From: Loktanella sp. UBA3435
Lineage (GTDB): Bacteria; Pseudomonadota; Alphaproteobacteria; Rhodobacterales; Rhodobacteraceae
Direction: 5' to 3'
DNA length: 34,165 nucleotides
NCBI GenBank assembly: GCA_002378665.1
Contig: DFSO01000085.1
Location: 1-34,165, forward strand
The notes beneath the pieces are model-generated. The model searched no databases. It was not told the origin of the DNA and saw only the letters and a list, made by a program, of their open reading frames with translations. Made by a program: the position numbers and the translations under genes. Of the stretch, positions 1-8,703 are shown one piece after another (position 1 is the first letter of the stretch; every line of letters begins with the position of its first letter).

Positions 1-1217
1 TGATCGGCGATGGCTTCGGCGCGCGCGGTGTCTTGCGTCCAGACTGATGCAGTCAGGCCAAAGTTGCTATCGTTCATCAGGCGGACCGCTTCGGCGTCGT
101 CTTTCACGGACATGATGCCCACCACTGGGCCAAAGCTCTCGTCGCGCATGACGCGCATGTCGTGGGTCACGTTCGTGAGAATTTGCGGCATAAGATATGC
201 GCCGCCGTCATTGGGGAAGAGAGCGGGATCAATATGCGCTTTTGCGCCCATCGCAATGGCCTCTGCGGTTTGCTCACGGACCTCATCGGCAAAGCGGACG
301 TGAGCCATGGGGCCGAGTGTGGTCTCGGGGTCAAGCGGGTTGCCGAGCTTGTAGCCATTCACGATCGCCACGGCCTTTTCGACGAAGCGATCAAACAGGC
401 TCTCGTGCACGTAAATCCGCTCGATCCCGCAACAGCACTGGCCCGAGTTGAACATCGCGCCGTCGATAAGCGTATCCACTGCGCCATCAAGATTGGCGTC
501 ATCCATGACATAGCCTGGATCTTTACCGCCAAGCTCTAGCCCGATGCCTGTAAAGGTGCCCGCGGCTGCAACTTCCATCGCTTTCCCACCGCCTACCGAT
601 CCTGTGAAGTTCACAAAGCCAAAGGCACGGTCTGCGATGAGGTCTGATGTCGTTGCGTGATCCAAAAAGACGTTTTGAAACACATCCGTCGGAACGCCAG
701 CGGAATGGAAGGCGGCTGCCATTCGCTCGCCGACCAAGGGTGTTTGCGAGGCGTGTTTGAGCATCACTGCGTTGCCTGCGATCAATGCGGGCGCCACAGT
801 GTTGATCGCGGTCATATAGGGGTAGTTCCACGGTGCCACGACCAGAACGAGGCCGTGCGGAACGCGTTTGATCACGCGGCGAAACGCGCTGCTATCTTCA
901 ACAACGATAGGGGCCAGCGCATCTTCGGCGATTTTAGCCATATAGGTAGCGCGCTCGTTAAAGCCGCCGAACTCGCCACCATAGCGGACGGGGCGACCCA
1001 TTTGATGTGCCAGTTCAGGTACGATGTCGTCGTTCATTGCGCCGACAGCTGCGACGCCTGCCTGCACAAGTGCGATGCGGTCAGCGAGGGGGCGGAGCGC
1101 CCAAGCAGTTTGGGCTGATTTTGCCCGTGCCACTGCGGCGTCAGCCTGAGTGCGCGTAAGAGTTTCGCGCTCGGCGTAGACCGATCCGTCGATGGGGGAG
1201 ATACATGTGATCGTCAT
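1..1217 (-). CDS. Aldehyde dehydrogenase family protein (3' end cut by window edge)
   Basis: This is an NAD(P)-dependent aldehyde dehydrogenase that would oxidise an aldehyde to the acid in the cytoplasm. About 405 residues are visible and the C-terminal end lies beyond base 1. The substrate/cofactor region carries VVAPWNYP, the general-base motif is ELGGKD, and the nucleophile motif is FNSGQCC, with the catalytic Cys near residue 262. The ATG at 1217 lies 3 bases after the stop of the glutamine synthetase-family gene, so the two are cotranscribed. In amine-degradation operons this pairing resembles PuuA/PuuC: a gamma-glutamylated amine is oxidised to an aldehyde, which is then dehydrogenated. 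The exact aldehyde is unknown. Succinate-semialdehyde-type enzymes look similar, so no gene symbol is given. Confidence 0.9.
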   Translation of the reverse strand, partial: MTITCISPIDGSVYAERETLTRTQADAAVARAKSAQTAWALRPLADRIALVQAGVAAVGAMNDDIVPELAHQMGRPVRYGGEFGGFNERATYMAKIAEDALAPIVVEDSSAFRRVIKRVPHGLVLVVAPWNYPYMTAINTVAPALIAGNAVMLKHASQTPLVGERMAAAFHSAGVPTDVFQNVFLDHATTSDLIADRAFGFVNFTGSVGGGKAMEVAAAGTFTGIGLELGGKDPGYVMDDANLDGAVDTLIDGAMFNSGQCCCGIERIYVHESLFDRFVEKAVAIVNGYKLGNPLDPETTLGPMAHVRFADEVREQTAEAIAMGAKAHIDPALFPNDGGAYLMPQILTNVTHDMRVMRDESFGPVVGIMSVKDDAEAVRLMNDSNFGLTASVWTQDTARAEAIAD

Positions 1218-1220
1218 AGT

Positions 1221-2585
1221 TCAAGCCCTTTCAAAACCGCGCGCGATTTCCCAATCGGTGACAACGCGGTCAAATTCTTCTTGTTCCCACTCTGCGGCGC
1301 GGGTGTAGTGATCGACAACGTCGTCGCCCATTGCTTCGCGCAAAAATGCGGAGTCGCGTAGTGTTAGTGTTGCGGCGCGCAGTGTTTGCGGAATATCTGC
1401 AGCCTTTGCATCCACGTAAACATCGCCCGTTGTTGCAGGCGGAAGCTCAAGCGCGTCTTCAATTCCTTTGATGCCTGCGGCAAGCATGGCTGCTTGCGCG
1501 AGATAGGGGTTAAGGTCAGAGCCGCCAATGCGACATTCGACGCGCACGCCTTTGGTATTCTCGCCGCACAAACGGAAGCCAGCCGTGCGATTGTCGACCG
1601 ACCAGACGGTTTTGGTGGGCGCAAATGTGCCTTTGGCGAACCGCTTATAGCTGTTCACGTAGGGTGCCAGAAAATAGACGTAGTCTGGCGCATATTTGAT
1701 CAGGCCTGCCATATAGTGGCCCATCAGTTTCGACATGCCGTGGGGCTGGGATTTGTCGAAAAACGCGGCCTCGCCGTCTTTCCAAAGCGATTGGTGCACA
1801 TGGCTGGACGAGCCGACGCGGTCCTTGTGCCACTTAGGCAAGAAGGTCGCGGCATGGCCGTTTTGCCAAGCAATTTCCTTAATCGCATGTTTTGCAATCG
1901 CATGGTAATCGGCGCAATCAAGGGCAGGGGCGTAGCGGATGTTGAGCTCTTCTTGGCCTGCTTCAGCCTCGCCTTTAGTATTCTCAATCGGCAGACCTGC
2001 AGCAAAGAGAAGATTGCGGATCGGTCGCATGACGCCTTCTTCTTTCGTGGTCTGGAAAATGTGGTAGTCTTGGTTATAGCCGCTGATCGGTTCCAGATTG
2101 CGGAAGCCCTCTTTGCGGATTTCATCAAGGGTTTTTGCGAAAAGGAAAAACTCCAACTCGGTCGCCATTTTGGCCTCTAGGCCAAGCGCCTCAAGCCGCT
2201 TGATCTGTTTTTTGAGAATGGCGCGGGGGGAATGGGAGATCGGTTCATGGGTGTGGTGGTCAAGCACGTCGCAGAGCACCATTGCAGTGCCTTCGAGCCA
2301 TGGAACGGGACGGATCGTGGTCAGGTCAGGGGCCATGACATAATCACCATAGCCGCTTTGCCAGCTCGTCGACGCATAGCCGCTTGGCGTGCCCATTTCG
2401 AGATCGGTTGCGAGCAAATAGTTGCAGCAATGGGTTTCTTTGAACGAGGTCTCTACAAAATTGACGGCATGAAAACGTTTGCCCATAAGGCGCCCTTGCA
2501 TGTCGACAAAACACACCAGAACGGTGTCGATCTCGCCAGATGCGACCATTTTTTTGAGGGTTTCGAAATCGTGTGGTTTTGTCAT
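1221..2585 (-). CDS. Glutamine synthetase-family ligase (gamma-glutamylamine synthetase-like)
   Basis: This 454-residue protein has the glutamine synthetase fold: an N-terminal beta-grasp segment with DMQGRLMGKRF, then the catalytic domain with ATELEFF (metal-binding acids), HVHQSLW, NRTAGFR and RVECRIGGSDLNPYLA. Such proteins join the gamma-carboxyl of glutamate to ammonia or an amine using ATP. The operon partners (aldehyde dehydrogenase, TRAP importer, N-formylglutamate amidohydrolase-like enzyme) fit a catabolic gamma-glutamylamine synthetase of the PuuA/IpuC/GlnT type better than the housekeeping GlnA. That is an inference. The start at 2585 is chosen because GGAGTAAGACC precedes the ATG. 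An upstream in-frame start at 2615 has no such site. Confidence 0.88.
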   Translation of the reverse strand: MTKPHDFETLKKMVASGEIDTVLVCFVDMQGRLMGKRFHAVNFVETSFKETHCCNYLLATDLEMGTPSGYASTSWQSGYGDYVMAPDLTTIRPVPWLEGTAMVLCDVLDHHTHEPISHSPRAILKKQIKRLEALGLEAKMATELEFFLFAKTLDEIRKEGFRNLEPISGYNQDYHIFQTTKEEGVMRPIRNLLFAAGLPIENTKGEAEAGQEELNIRYAPALDCADYHAIAKHAIKEIAWQNGHAATFLPKWHKDRVGSSSHVHQSLWKDGEAAFFDKSQPHGMSKLMGHYMAGLIKYAPDYVYFLAPYVNSYKRFAKGTFAPTKTVWSVDNRTAGFRLCGENTKGVRVECRIGGSDLNPYLAQAAMLAAGIKGIEDALELPPATTGDVYVDAKAADIPQTLRAATLTLRDSAFLREAMGDDVVDHYTRAAEWEQEEFDRVVTDWEIARGFERA

Positions 2586-2643
2586 GGTCTTACTCCGACA
2601 AGTGGTGGCCAGCACCAGTTTCCGCGCTGGCCAATGTTATTCA

Positions 2644-3684
2644 TTACCCGAAAGTATAAGGAGGTCCAGCCTTGCTGATGACATCGTTATAGTCTCGGAA
2701 AGTTTGCACGATTTTGGCGTTCAATTCGCTTTCTGCGGCGATTTCGGTCCAGAATACTTTTGCGGCTTCTTCAACGGCCACCCATTCCTCTTGTGGAATT
2801 GAGCGTAGTTGAAGTTTATCACCTTGTGCACGCAGGCGTGCCTCGCCGCCCCAATACCACTGGTTGCGGTAGGTGTGACCTGCCTCAATTCCAGCCATGA
2901 CGATCGCTTTTAGGTGTTCGGGCAGGTCGGCCCAAACTTGCTGGTTCACAAAGAACGAGCCAATCCAAGCCCCCGAGATGTTGTTAGTCAGGAAGTAGTC
3001 GGTCACGTCCGCCCATCCGACGGTGTAGTCTTCCGTGATGCCCGACCATGCCATGCCGTCAAGCTCTCCTGTTTGCACCGCAACTTCTGCGTCCTCATAG
3101 GGGATCGAGACTGGGATTACCCCGAATTGGGACAAGAAACGGCCCGCTGTCGGGAAGGTGTAAAGCTTAAGGCCATCAAGATCGGCAAGCGACGTGATCT
3201 CTTTTTTGGTATTGAAGTTGCATGGGTCTTGGCCCGCAGCAGAGAGCCATGTGACCCCAACCTTGGCGTATTCTTCGCGCCAGATATCGGCCAGCCCGTA
3301 TTGATTAAACAACACAGGCACATCGAGCGAGTGTTTCGTCGCAAGCGGGAAGTAACCGCCGAATTGTTGCAGCGGTGTGGGTGACGCCATCGAGTCGTCA
3401 TCAGAGTGGACGGCATCAATGGTGCCGCGCTGGAGTGCTTGGAAAAGCTCGCCGGTGGGCACAATTTGGTCAGCGTAATAAAGTTCGATTTCAAGCTCGC
3501 CGTTCGCGGCTTTGTTAATGAAATCGATCACAGGCTTGGTCACATGTTCGCCAAGTGCAGCACCTGCATAGGTCTGAAAACGCCACTTGATGGCAGTTTG
3601 AGCGCGCGCCACGGAAGGTGCTGCAAGCGCTGCGGCAGTTCCGCCGAGGGCGGCGTTGCGTAGGAATGAGCGTCTCGTTGTCAT
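2644..3684 (-). CDS. TRAP transporter substrate-binding protein (DctP family)
   Basis: This 346-residue periplasmic solute receptor captures an organic anion and delivers it to the TRAP permease encoded just upstream. It begins with a twin-arginine-type leader (TTRRSFLRNAALGG), followed by a hydrophobic stretch ending in ARAQ. The mature part has the DctP-like alternation of helices and strands, including the ASLADLDGLKLYTFPTAGRF-like hinge region typical of TRAP receptors. A good ribosome site (AAGGAG) precedes the ATG at 3684. In this operon the order is small permease, large permease, receptor, so the receptor comes last. The ligand is not known; the neighbouring ligase and dehydrogenase suggest an amino or amido acid. 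Confidence 0.9.
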   Translation of the reverse strand: MTTRRSFLRNAALGGTAAALAAPSVARAQTAIKWRFQTYAGAALGEHVTKPVIDFINKAANGELEIELYYADQIVPTGELFQALQRGTIDAVHSDDDSMASPTPLQQFGGYFPLATKHSLDVPVLFNQYGLADIWREEYAKVGVTWLSAAGQDPCNFNTKKEITSLADLDGLKLYTFPTAGRFLSQFGVIPVSIPYEDAEVAVQTGELDGMAWSGITEDYTVGWADVTDYFLTNNISGAWIGSFFVNQQVWADLPEHLKAIVMAGIEAGHTYRNQWYWGGEARLRAQGDKLQLRSIPQEEWVAVEEAAKVFWTEIAAESELNAKIVQTFRDYNDVISKAGPPYTFG

Positions 3685-3733
3685 GGTTTTCTCCTTGGTT
3701 GGATGATTGCCCCTTAACCGGAGTCTTCTTGAG

Positions 3734-5059
3734 TTAATTGCCGTAAACGTAATTGGGTAGCCAAAGCGCCAATTGCGGAAAGATCATCACGAGAGCCAGC
3801 GCGCCAACCATGACCAAAACGAAGGGCACAATAGAGCGGTAGATGTCTTGGATCGTGATCTCGGGCGGCGCCATGGCCCGCATCAAAAACAGGTTGTAGC
3901 CGAAGGGCGGCGTCATATAGGCGATCTGGCAGGTGATCGTATAAAGGATGCCATACCAGACCAGATCGAACCCAAGTGCGCCAACCAGCGGCACATAAAG
4001 CGGGGCGACGATCACTAGCATGGCAGTATCATCCAAGAACGTGCCCATCAAAATGAATGTGAGTTGCATCAAGATCAGGATCACCCAAGGAGACAGGCCC
4101 AACTTTTCGGTAAAGAGGCTTTCAATGGCTTTGACAGCGCCAAGCCCATCAAAAACCGCGCCAAAAGCGAGGGCTGCGAGGATGATCCACATGAACATGC
4201 AAGTGATGCTGAGGGTGTTGCGCACGGAGTTCTCGAAAACTTCGCGCGTCATGCGGCCCTTGAGAACAGCGGCGAGGAATGCGGCGAGGGCGCCGATAGC
4301 AGAGCTTTCGACTAATGAGGTCCAGCCGTTCACGAATGGCACCATCATCACCGCAAAGATGGCGACGGGCAAAAGCCCTGCGGTCAAAAGGCGCAGCTTT
4401 TCCGTGCGCGGCATGTCACGCTCTTCGGCAGAAAGGATCGGCCCCAGCGCGGGATTTTTCCAGCAACGCACCACGATGTAGATGATGAACATCGCCGCCA
4501 TCATCAGGCCAGGAATAACGCCAGCCAGCCAGAGCTGGCCCACGGGCTGCCGCGCAATCATTGCGTAAAGCACGAGTACCACAGATGGTGGAACCAAAAT
4601 TCCTAGGCTTGACCCTGCTTGAATGACGCCTGTCACCATCCGTTTATCGTAACCACGTTTTAAAAGTTCGGGCAGAGCGATTGTTGCACCAATGGCCATG
4701 CCCGCAACACTCAAGCCGTTCATCGCCGAAATAAGCACCATCAAACCAATTGTTCCGATCGCAAGCCCGCCTTGCAGGCCGCCCATCCAGACGTGGAACA
4801 TCTTATAGAGATCGTCGGCGATTTTACTTTCCGACAGCACATAGCCCATGAAAATAAACATCGGCAGGGTTAAGAGTGGATACCATTTCATGAGCTTCAT
4901 TGCTGCCGCGAACCCGATATCAAAGCCACCCCTATCGCCCCAAAGCGCCAGCGACGCGACAACGGCAACAAAGCCGATGGCGCCGAAAACCCGCTGCCCC
5001 GTCAGGAGCATCAGCATCATCGACGAAAACATTAGTGTGGCGATCAATTCATACGACAT
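3734..5059 (-). CDS. TRAP transporter large permease subunit (DctM family)
   Basis: This 441-residue, very hydrophobic protein forms the main transmembrane channel of a sodium-driven TRAP importer. About a dozen membrane segments are apparent. Family hallmarks include GISAxNGLSVAG-like and GIQAGSSLGILVPPSVVLVLYA-like stretches near the first third, which line the substrate path, and a second inverted half with GTFLDDTAMLVIVAPLYVP. Its ATG overlaps the stop of the small subunit by one base (TGATG), so the two are translationally coupled. The receptor gene follows after a 49-base gap. Confidence 0.93.
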   Translation of the reverse strand: MSYELIATLMFSSMMLMLLTGQRVFGAIGFVAVVASLALWGDRGGFDIGFAAAMKLMKWYPLLTLPMFIFMGYVLSESKIADDLYKMFHVWMGGLQGGLAIGTIGLMVLISAMNGLSVAGMAIGATIALPELLKRGYDKRMVTGVIQAGSSLGILVPPSVVLVLYAMIARQPVGQLWLAGVIPGLMMAAMFIIYIVVRCWKNPALGPILSAEERDMPRTEKLRLLTAGLLPVAIFAVMMVPFVNGWTSLVESSAIGALAAFLAAVLKGRMTREVFENSVRNTLSITCMFMWIILAALAFGAVFDGLGAVKAIESLFTEKLGLSPWVILILMQLTFILMGTFLDDTAMLVIVAPLYVPLVGALGFDLVWYGILYTITCQIAYMTPPFGYNLFLMRAMAPPEITIQDIYRSIVPFVLVMVGALALVMIFPQLALWLPNYVYGN

Positions 5060-5628
5060 CAGATGTCCTCACCCTTGAGCCGCAGCACGTCTTTCAACAA
5101 CTCGGAAATACACTGCAGAAGCATCAGGAATATTCCGAGGATCATGACGGCTTTGACGGGCCAAAGGTAGGGGCGCCAAGCACTTGAAGATCGTTCCATG
5201 TGGCCAATTTCTTCGGTGCCTATGATCAGACCGCCGAAAAATGAAAACGGCTCTGTCCCCCAATAACCAAAGGAATAAGCGGTTGAGCTAATCGCCCCGT
5301 ACAGCAGCACGAGTAGGTAGAAGATGAGGAAGAAGACGGTCATAAGGTCAACCCACGCCTTTTTGCGCAACGACCACTCGCCATAGAGCAGGTCCATCCG
5401 CACATTAGAGCCGAGCTGGATCGAATAGGGGCCACCCAAGACATAATAGGCAACCATCGCAAACTGTGCCATTTCAAGTGTCCACAGGGTTGGTGTGAAG
5501 AAAGTTTTGTTCACCGGCGAGATGAGCAGAATTCCCATGATGACGAAAATGCCATACATCGCCACGCGTCCGACACGGTAGTTTGCGGCATCGACCGCGC
5601 GGATATATCGATGCATGAAACTGGTCAT
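5059..5628 (-). CDS. TRAP transporter small permease subunit (DctQ family)
   Basis: This 189-residue protein has about four membrane-spanning helices and belongs to the DctQ family. It pairs with the large DctM subunit of the TRAP importer. The start at 5628 is preferred over a longer reading from 5676 because AAAGGATATGCA precedes this ATG and the ATG overlaps the stop of the upstream amidohydrolase gene as ATGA. The N-terminus MTSFMHRYIRAVDAANYRVG then leads directly into the first hydrophobic helix. The overlaps on both sides show that hydrolase and transporter are made together. Confidence 0.88.
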   Translation of the reverse strand: MTSFMHRYIRAVDAANYRVGRVAMYGIFVIMGILLISPVNKTFFTPTLWTLEMAQFAMVAYYVLGGPYSIQLGSNVRMDLLYGEWSLRKKAWVDLMTVFFLIFYLLVLLYGAISSTAYSFGYWGTEPFSFFGGLIIGTEEIGHMERSSSAWRPYLWPVKAVMILGIFLMLLQCISELLKDVLRLKGEDI

Positions 5629-6395
5629 TGCATATCCTTTGCAGAGGTTAGTTTTTGCAGACTTTCCGACAACCACTTGGACAGTGTGTCAGCCATCCTG
5701 TCTTGCTGTTCGACCGTCTGGATGAGATCATTGCGAATTTCGATCATCACATTTAAATGGCCTGCCTTGATCGCGTGAACTTGCAAGGTGTGGGTCACGC
5801 CGTGCTCGGGGCCGTAAGGGGCGTTGCGCCGTACGTCAGCAACAGTATGCACGGGCGATAATTGCAGCATCATATCGGCAAGGCGCGTGTCGCTGTCGTG
5901 CAAGATGCCGATTTCAACTGCGCGGGCCTGCCCGTGATAAAGTGGTGTAAAGCTGTGGATGGTCGCGATGACAGGGTTTGAAATCGCTGCGATCGTTTCG
6001 GACAATTGGTCGCGAAACGGAGCGTAGTAAAGCTGCGCCCGCTCATTGCGGTCGTCTGCGGTCAAATCCATGTTTCCGGGAATTTGGATGGTTTCGCTTT
6101 GCGCTGGCATCGCATCCGCAGCACTCGGGGGGCGATTGCAGTCGTAGACAAGTCGCGAAACACCGGACGCCACGAGTTGTGCGTCGAGGTGGGCAGAGAT
6201 GCCTTGCGCGACACGCATTGCGCCCGGATCCCATGCCGCATGGCTTTGCAAATCTTCATTGCGCATACCGAGATTCTTATAAGGGTCAGGTATGAAGTGG
6301 CTGGCATGCTCGCACACAATCACGATGCACGATTGACCCTGCGCGTTCTGGACGATCACATGGTCGTCAGATGAGGCGTGTCGAACATGATTCAT
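5625..6395 (-). CDS. N-formylglutamate amidohydrolase family protein
   Basis: This 256-residue enzyme belongs to the FGase family (HutG-like), zinc hydrolases that cleave N-formyl-L-glutamate or related N-acylated amino acids. Visible motifs are IVCEHASHFIP, SHAAWDPGA, SRLVYDCNRPP, ATIHSFTPLYHG and EIGILHDSDTR. The conserved His and Glu residues are consistent with an intact metal site. The start at 6395 is chosen because AAGGGGAG lies just upstream; a longer reading to 6446 would run back toward the divergent regulator. It is the first gene of the minus-strand TRAP operon. No other histidine-utilisation gene is nearby, so its substrate is probably not formylglutamate from histidine. Confidence 0.85.
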   Translation of the reverse strand: MNHVRHASSDDHVIVQNAQGQSCIVIVCEHASHFIPDPYKNLGMRNEDLQSHAAWDPGAMRVAQGISAHLDAQLVASGVSRLVYDCNRPPSAADAMPAQSETIQIPGNMDLTADDRNERAQLYYAPFRDQLSETIAAISNPVIATIHSFTPLYHGQARAVEIGILHDSDTRLADMMLQLSPVHTVADVRRNAPYGPEHGVTHTLQVHAIKAGHLNVMIEIRNDLIQTVEQQDRMADTLSKWLSESLQKLTSAKDMQ

Positions 6396-6452
6396 TTGAG
6401 CTCCCCTTAGCTCAGCGTGATTGCTCAAACCGATGTTTGTCAACAAATTTCA

Positions 6453-6500
6453 GAAAATAATTTCACAGGTCGAAATTGTTTGTTATAAAAATAAACAGAA
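6453..6500. promoter_or_regulatory. Candidate RpiR operator region between divergent genes
   Basis: The 115-base gap between the amidohydrolase operon and the RpiR gene is AT-rich. It holds two imperfect inverted repeats: GAAA-ATAA-TTTC at 6453-6464, and TGTT...AACA arms around an A/T centre near 6482-6498. RpiR-family regulators commonly bind such AT-rich palindromes, and regulators often control the divergent operon. The assignment is an inference from position and symmetry. Confidence 0.35.
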
Positions 6501-6510
6501 CGGGGGGCCA

Positions 6511-7383
6511 ATGCCACAAGACGAGCAAACAATATCTGATCGTATTCAGCAAAAGCTGGATCAATTGACACGTGCAGAGCGACAATTGGCGCTTTCGATT
6601 CTCGAGAATTATCCCGCATCTGGACTGGGTCCACTGTCTGCCTTGGCCAAAGACGCCAATGTTTCAGTGCCGACTGTCGCGCGGATGGTGCAAAAATTGG
6701 GTTACAAAGGTTACCCAGATTTTCAGGCGGAATTACGCGAAGAACTCAGGGCTAAGGTCAAAGACCCAATCGCCAAACATGATACTTGGGCCGATGCGGC
6801 GCCTTCAGAGCATTTGCTCAACAGGTTTACCGAAGCGGTGATTGAAAATATCCGTTTGACCCTCGGGCAAATTGACCCTGTGGCCTTTGACAAAGCTTGT
6901 GGATTGGTCGCAGATCAGTCGCGTCAGCTTTTTATCGTGGGGGGGCGGATCACCCACACTTTGGCCGAATATTTCTTTTTACACATGCAGGTCATTCGCC
7001 CGAACTTGACCCATGTGCAGTCCACATCGAATACATGGCCCCATTATTTATTGAATGCCAAGAAGGGCGACGTTTTTGTGATTTTCGACGTACGCCGTTA
7101 TGAAAATAACACCCTCAAGCTAGCCGAGATGGCTCATGCGCGTGGCGCCAAGATCATTCTTTTCACCGACCAATGGCGCTCTCCGGTGCATCAGCTTGCC
7201 CATATTTGTCTAAGCTGTCGGATTATTGTGCCGTCGGCTTGGGATTCCGCGGCAACGCCAATGCTACTTTTGGAAACGATGATTTCGTCAGTGCAAAACC
7301 TGAAATGGGACGAGACAAAACAAAGAATGGAGACCCTTGAGGATATGTTCGATCAAACCAAGCTCTTTCGTAAATTCACCTAG
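6511..7383 (+). CDS. MurR/RpiR family transcriptional regulator
   Basis: This 290-residue DNA-binding regulator has an N-terminal RpiR-type helix-turn-helix (about residues 5-80; LSALAKDANVSVPTVARMVQ is the recognition unit). A SIS sugar-phosphate-binding-type domain follows, with FIVGGRITHTLAEYF and a later KKGDVFVIFDVRRY stretch. The start at 6511 is taken because GGGGGG lies 3 bases upstream and the reading begins at MPQDEQ; the in-frame codons before it lie in the regulatory region. It is divergent from the amidohydrolase-TRAP operon and stands just upstream of a polyamine-type ABC operon, so it may control either or both. In alphaproteobacteria, SIS-domain regulators of amino compound use are known, so a sugar ligand should not be assumed. 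Confidence 0.88.
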   Translation: MPQDEQTISDRIQQKLDQLTRAERQLALSILENYPASGLGPLSALAKDANVSVPTVARMVQKLGYKGYPDFQAELREELRAKVKDPIAKHDTWADAAPSEHLLNRFTEAVIENIRLTLGQIDPVAFDKACGLVADQSRQLFIVGGRITHTLAEYFFLHMQVIRPNLTHVQSTSNTWPHYLLNAKKGDVFVIFDVRRYENNTLKLAEMAHARGAKIILFTDQWRSPVHQLAHICLSCRIIVPSAWDSAATPMLLLETMISSVQNLKWDETKQRMETLEDMFDQTKLFRKFT

Positions 7384-7411
7384 TTTGGAGGTAATTACAT
7401 CCGCAGCAACC

Positions 7412-7430
7412 ATGAAAACAATTGCTTCAT
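7412..7430. promoter_or_regulatory. Inverted repeat upstream of the ABC importer operon
   Basis: ATGAA and TTCAT arms flank nine bases containing CAATTG. The site lies within the 189-base gap between the RpiR gene and the binding-protein gene. It has some likeness to the AT-rich palindrome at 6453, so RpiR binding is possible. No clear -35/-10 pair was recognised. Confidence 0.25.
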
Positions 7431-7572
7431 AAAACGAGAAGTGCACTAATCTTCGGTAGAAACCCGCAAATACATCATCGTCATTTAAGTGTCATACAGC
7501 CGCCTTACAGGTTGTTTCATGTGACAGGGTGTCCAGTGGAGATCACCTTTTACCTGATAAATTTGGAGAAAT

Positions 7573-8637
7573 ATGATGAAATCTAACCTATTCCTTTCAA
7601 CTGTAGCGGTACTGACACTTTCAGCGGCCGCAGCAAACGCAGAGACCTTGCGGCTGCTCACGTGGGGCGGTTATGCGCCTGATGACGTCATCGCGATGTT
7701 CGAAGCCCAGACAGGCCACACCGTCGAAGTGACCAAATCTAACAACGAAGAGATGATCGCCAAACTGCGCGCCACAAACGGCGGTGGTTTTGATTTGGCA
7801 CAACCAAGCCAGGATCGTATCGCAGGCCCACAGGCTGAATTTGGTATCTATAAGCCTTTGGATATGTCGATGATCGACACGAGCTTGTTCATTCCGTCGA
7901 TGTTGGAAGCGACCAAAGGTAACACCACGATTGGCGAAGATGTTTTCGCGGTGCCGCATGTTTGGGGCACTGATGGATTGGTCCTGAATACGGCGATTGT
8001 CACTGACGTGAAGGATTACACCGACCTGTGCAATGCATCTGTGGCTGGTAAAGTGTCCTACCGTCTGAAGCGCCCAACCTTGATTGGATTTGCATTCTCG
8101 ATGGGGCTTGATCCATTTGGCGCATATGGCGACGAGGCAGCCTATCAAGGTATTCTTGATCTGGTTGAGGCCAAATTGGTTGAGTGTAAAGCGAACGTCA
8201 AAACCTATTGGGATGGCGGCGACGAGTTGAAAAACCTGATGCGCTCAGGCGAAATTGTCGCAGCAATGGCTTGGGATACAGGCGGCTGGCAGTTGAACGA
8301 CGACAATGCAGATATCACCTTTGTTGCTCCTGCGTCAGGCGCGCTGGGCTGGATCGATACGTTCGCACTGCCTGCACGTGGACGTGCGGATGAGGCGGCA
8401 TATGCGTGGATCAACTTTGTTATGCAGCCCGACATCGCGGCGATGATCACTGCCTCGGCGGGCAACTTCACCGCCTCTCAGGGTGGGGATGCAAACGTAG
8501 ATGATGCGTTGAAAGCCAAATATCAGGCCAGCTTCCCACAAGAAGCCATCGACAACATCAAGTGGTATCCATCTGTGCCTGCGGGTCTGGAGACACTTGA
8601 GGGTGCGACATTGGACCGGATCAACGCAGCGAGATAA
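7573..8637 (+). CDS. ABC transporter substrate-binding protein (spermidine/putrescine PotD-like)
   Basis: This 354-residue periplasmic receptor has a Sec signal peptide ending near ANAET. The mature protein begins LRLLTWGGYAPDDVIAMFE, the typical PotD/PotF opening. It then shows the two-lobed extracellular solute-binding pattern, including VPHVWGTDGLVLNT and a later AMAWDTGGW stretch. Two adjacent ATGs (7573 and 7576) are possible. GGAG at 7565-7568 gives better spacing for the second, so the true N-terminus may be one residue shorter. It leads a four-gene importer operon. Relatives bind putrescine, spermidine and also other amines or mannopine-like compounds, so the ligand is not assigned. 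Confidence 0.9.
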   Translation: MMKSNLFLSTVAVLTLSAAAANAETLRLLTWGGYAPDDVIAMFEAQTGHTVEVTKSNNEEMIAKLRATNGGGFDLAQPSQDRIAGPQAEFGIYKPLDMSMIDTSLFIPSMLEATKGNTTIGEDVFAVPHVWGTDGLVLNTAIVTDVKDYTDLCNASVAGKVSYRLKRPTLIGFAFSMGLDPFGAYGDEAAYQGILDLVEAKLVECKANVKTYWDGGDELKNLMRSGEIVAAMAWDTGGWQLNDDNADITFVAPASGALGWIDTFALPARGRADEAAYAWINFVMQPDIAAMITASAGNFTASQGGDANVDDALKAKYQASFPQEAIDNIKWYPSVPAGLETLEGATLDRINAAR

Positions 8638-8656
8638 CTGCGTTTGACACGACAAA

Positions 8657-8686
8657 AGGAAAGCGCGGTTTTCGCGCTTCCTGTTT
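8657..8686 (+). terminator. Hairpin between binding-protein and ATPase genes
   Basis: A stem formed by AGGAAAGCGCG and CGCGCTTCCT (one bulged A) closes over a short T-rich loop and is followed by GTTTT. It sits just after the stop of the binding-protein gene. Such a partial terminator or RNA-stabilising hairpin would allow more receptor than membrane complex to be made, as is common in ABC operons. Confidence 0.6.
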
Positions 8687-8703
8687 TACATGAAGGCACG
8701 AAA

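Noticed and set aside
1386..2180. 264-codon frame on the plus strand inside the GS-family gene
   Set aside because: It is antisense to a gene with full glutamine synthetase motifs and shows no recognisable domain.
5625..6395. Possible role of the amidohydrolase as HutG of histidine breakdown
   Set aside because: No hutH, hutU, hutI or hutF gene is in the window, and the gene is coupled to a TRAP importer and a GS-family ligase instead.
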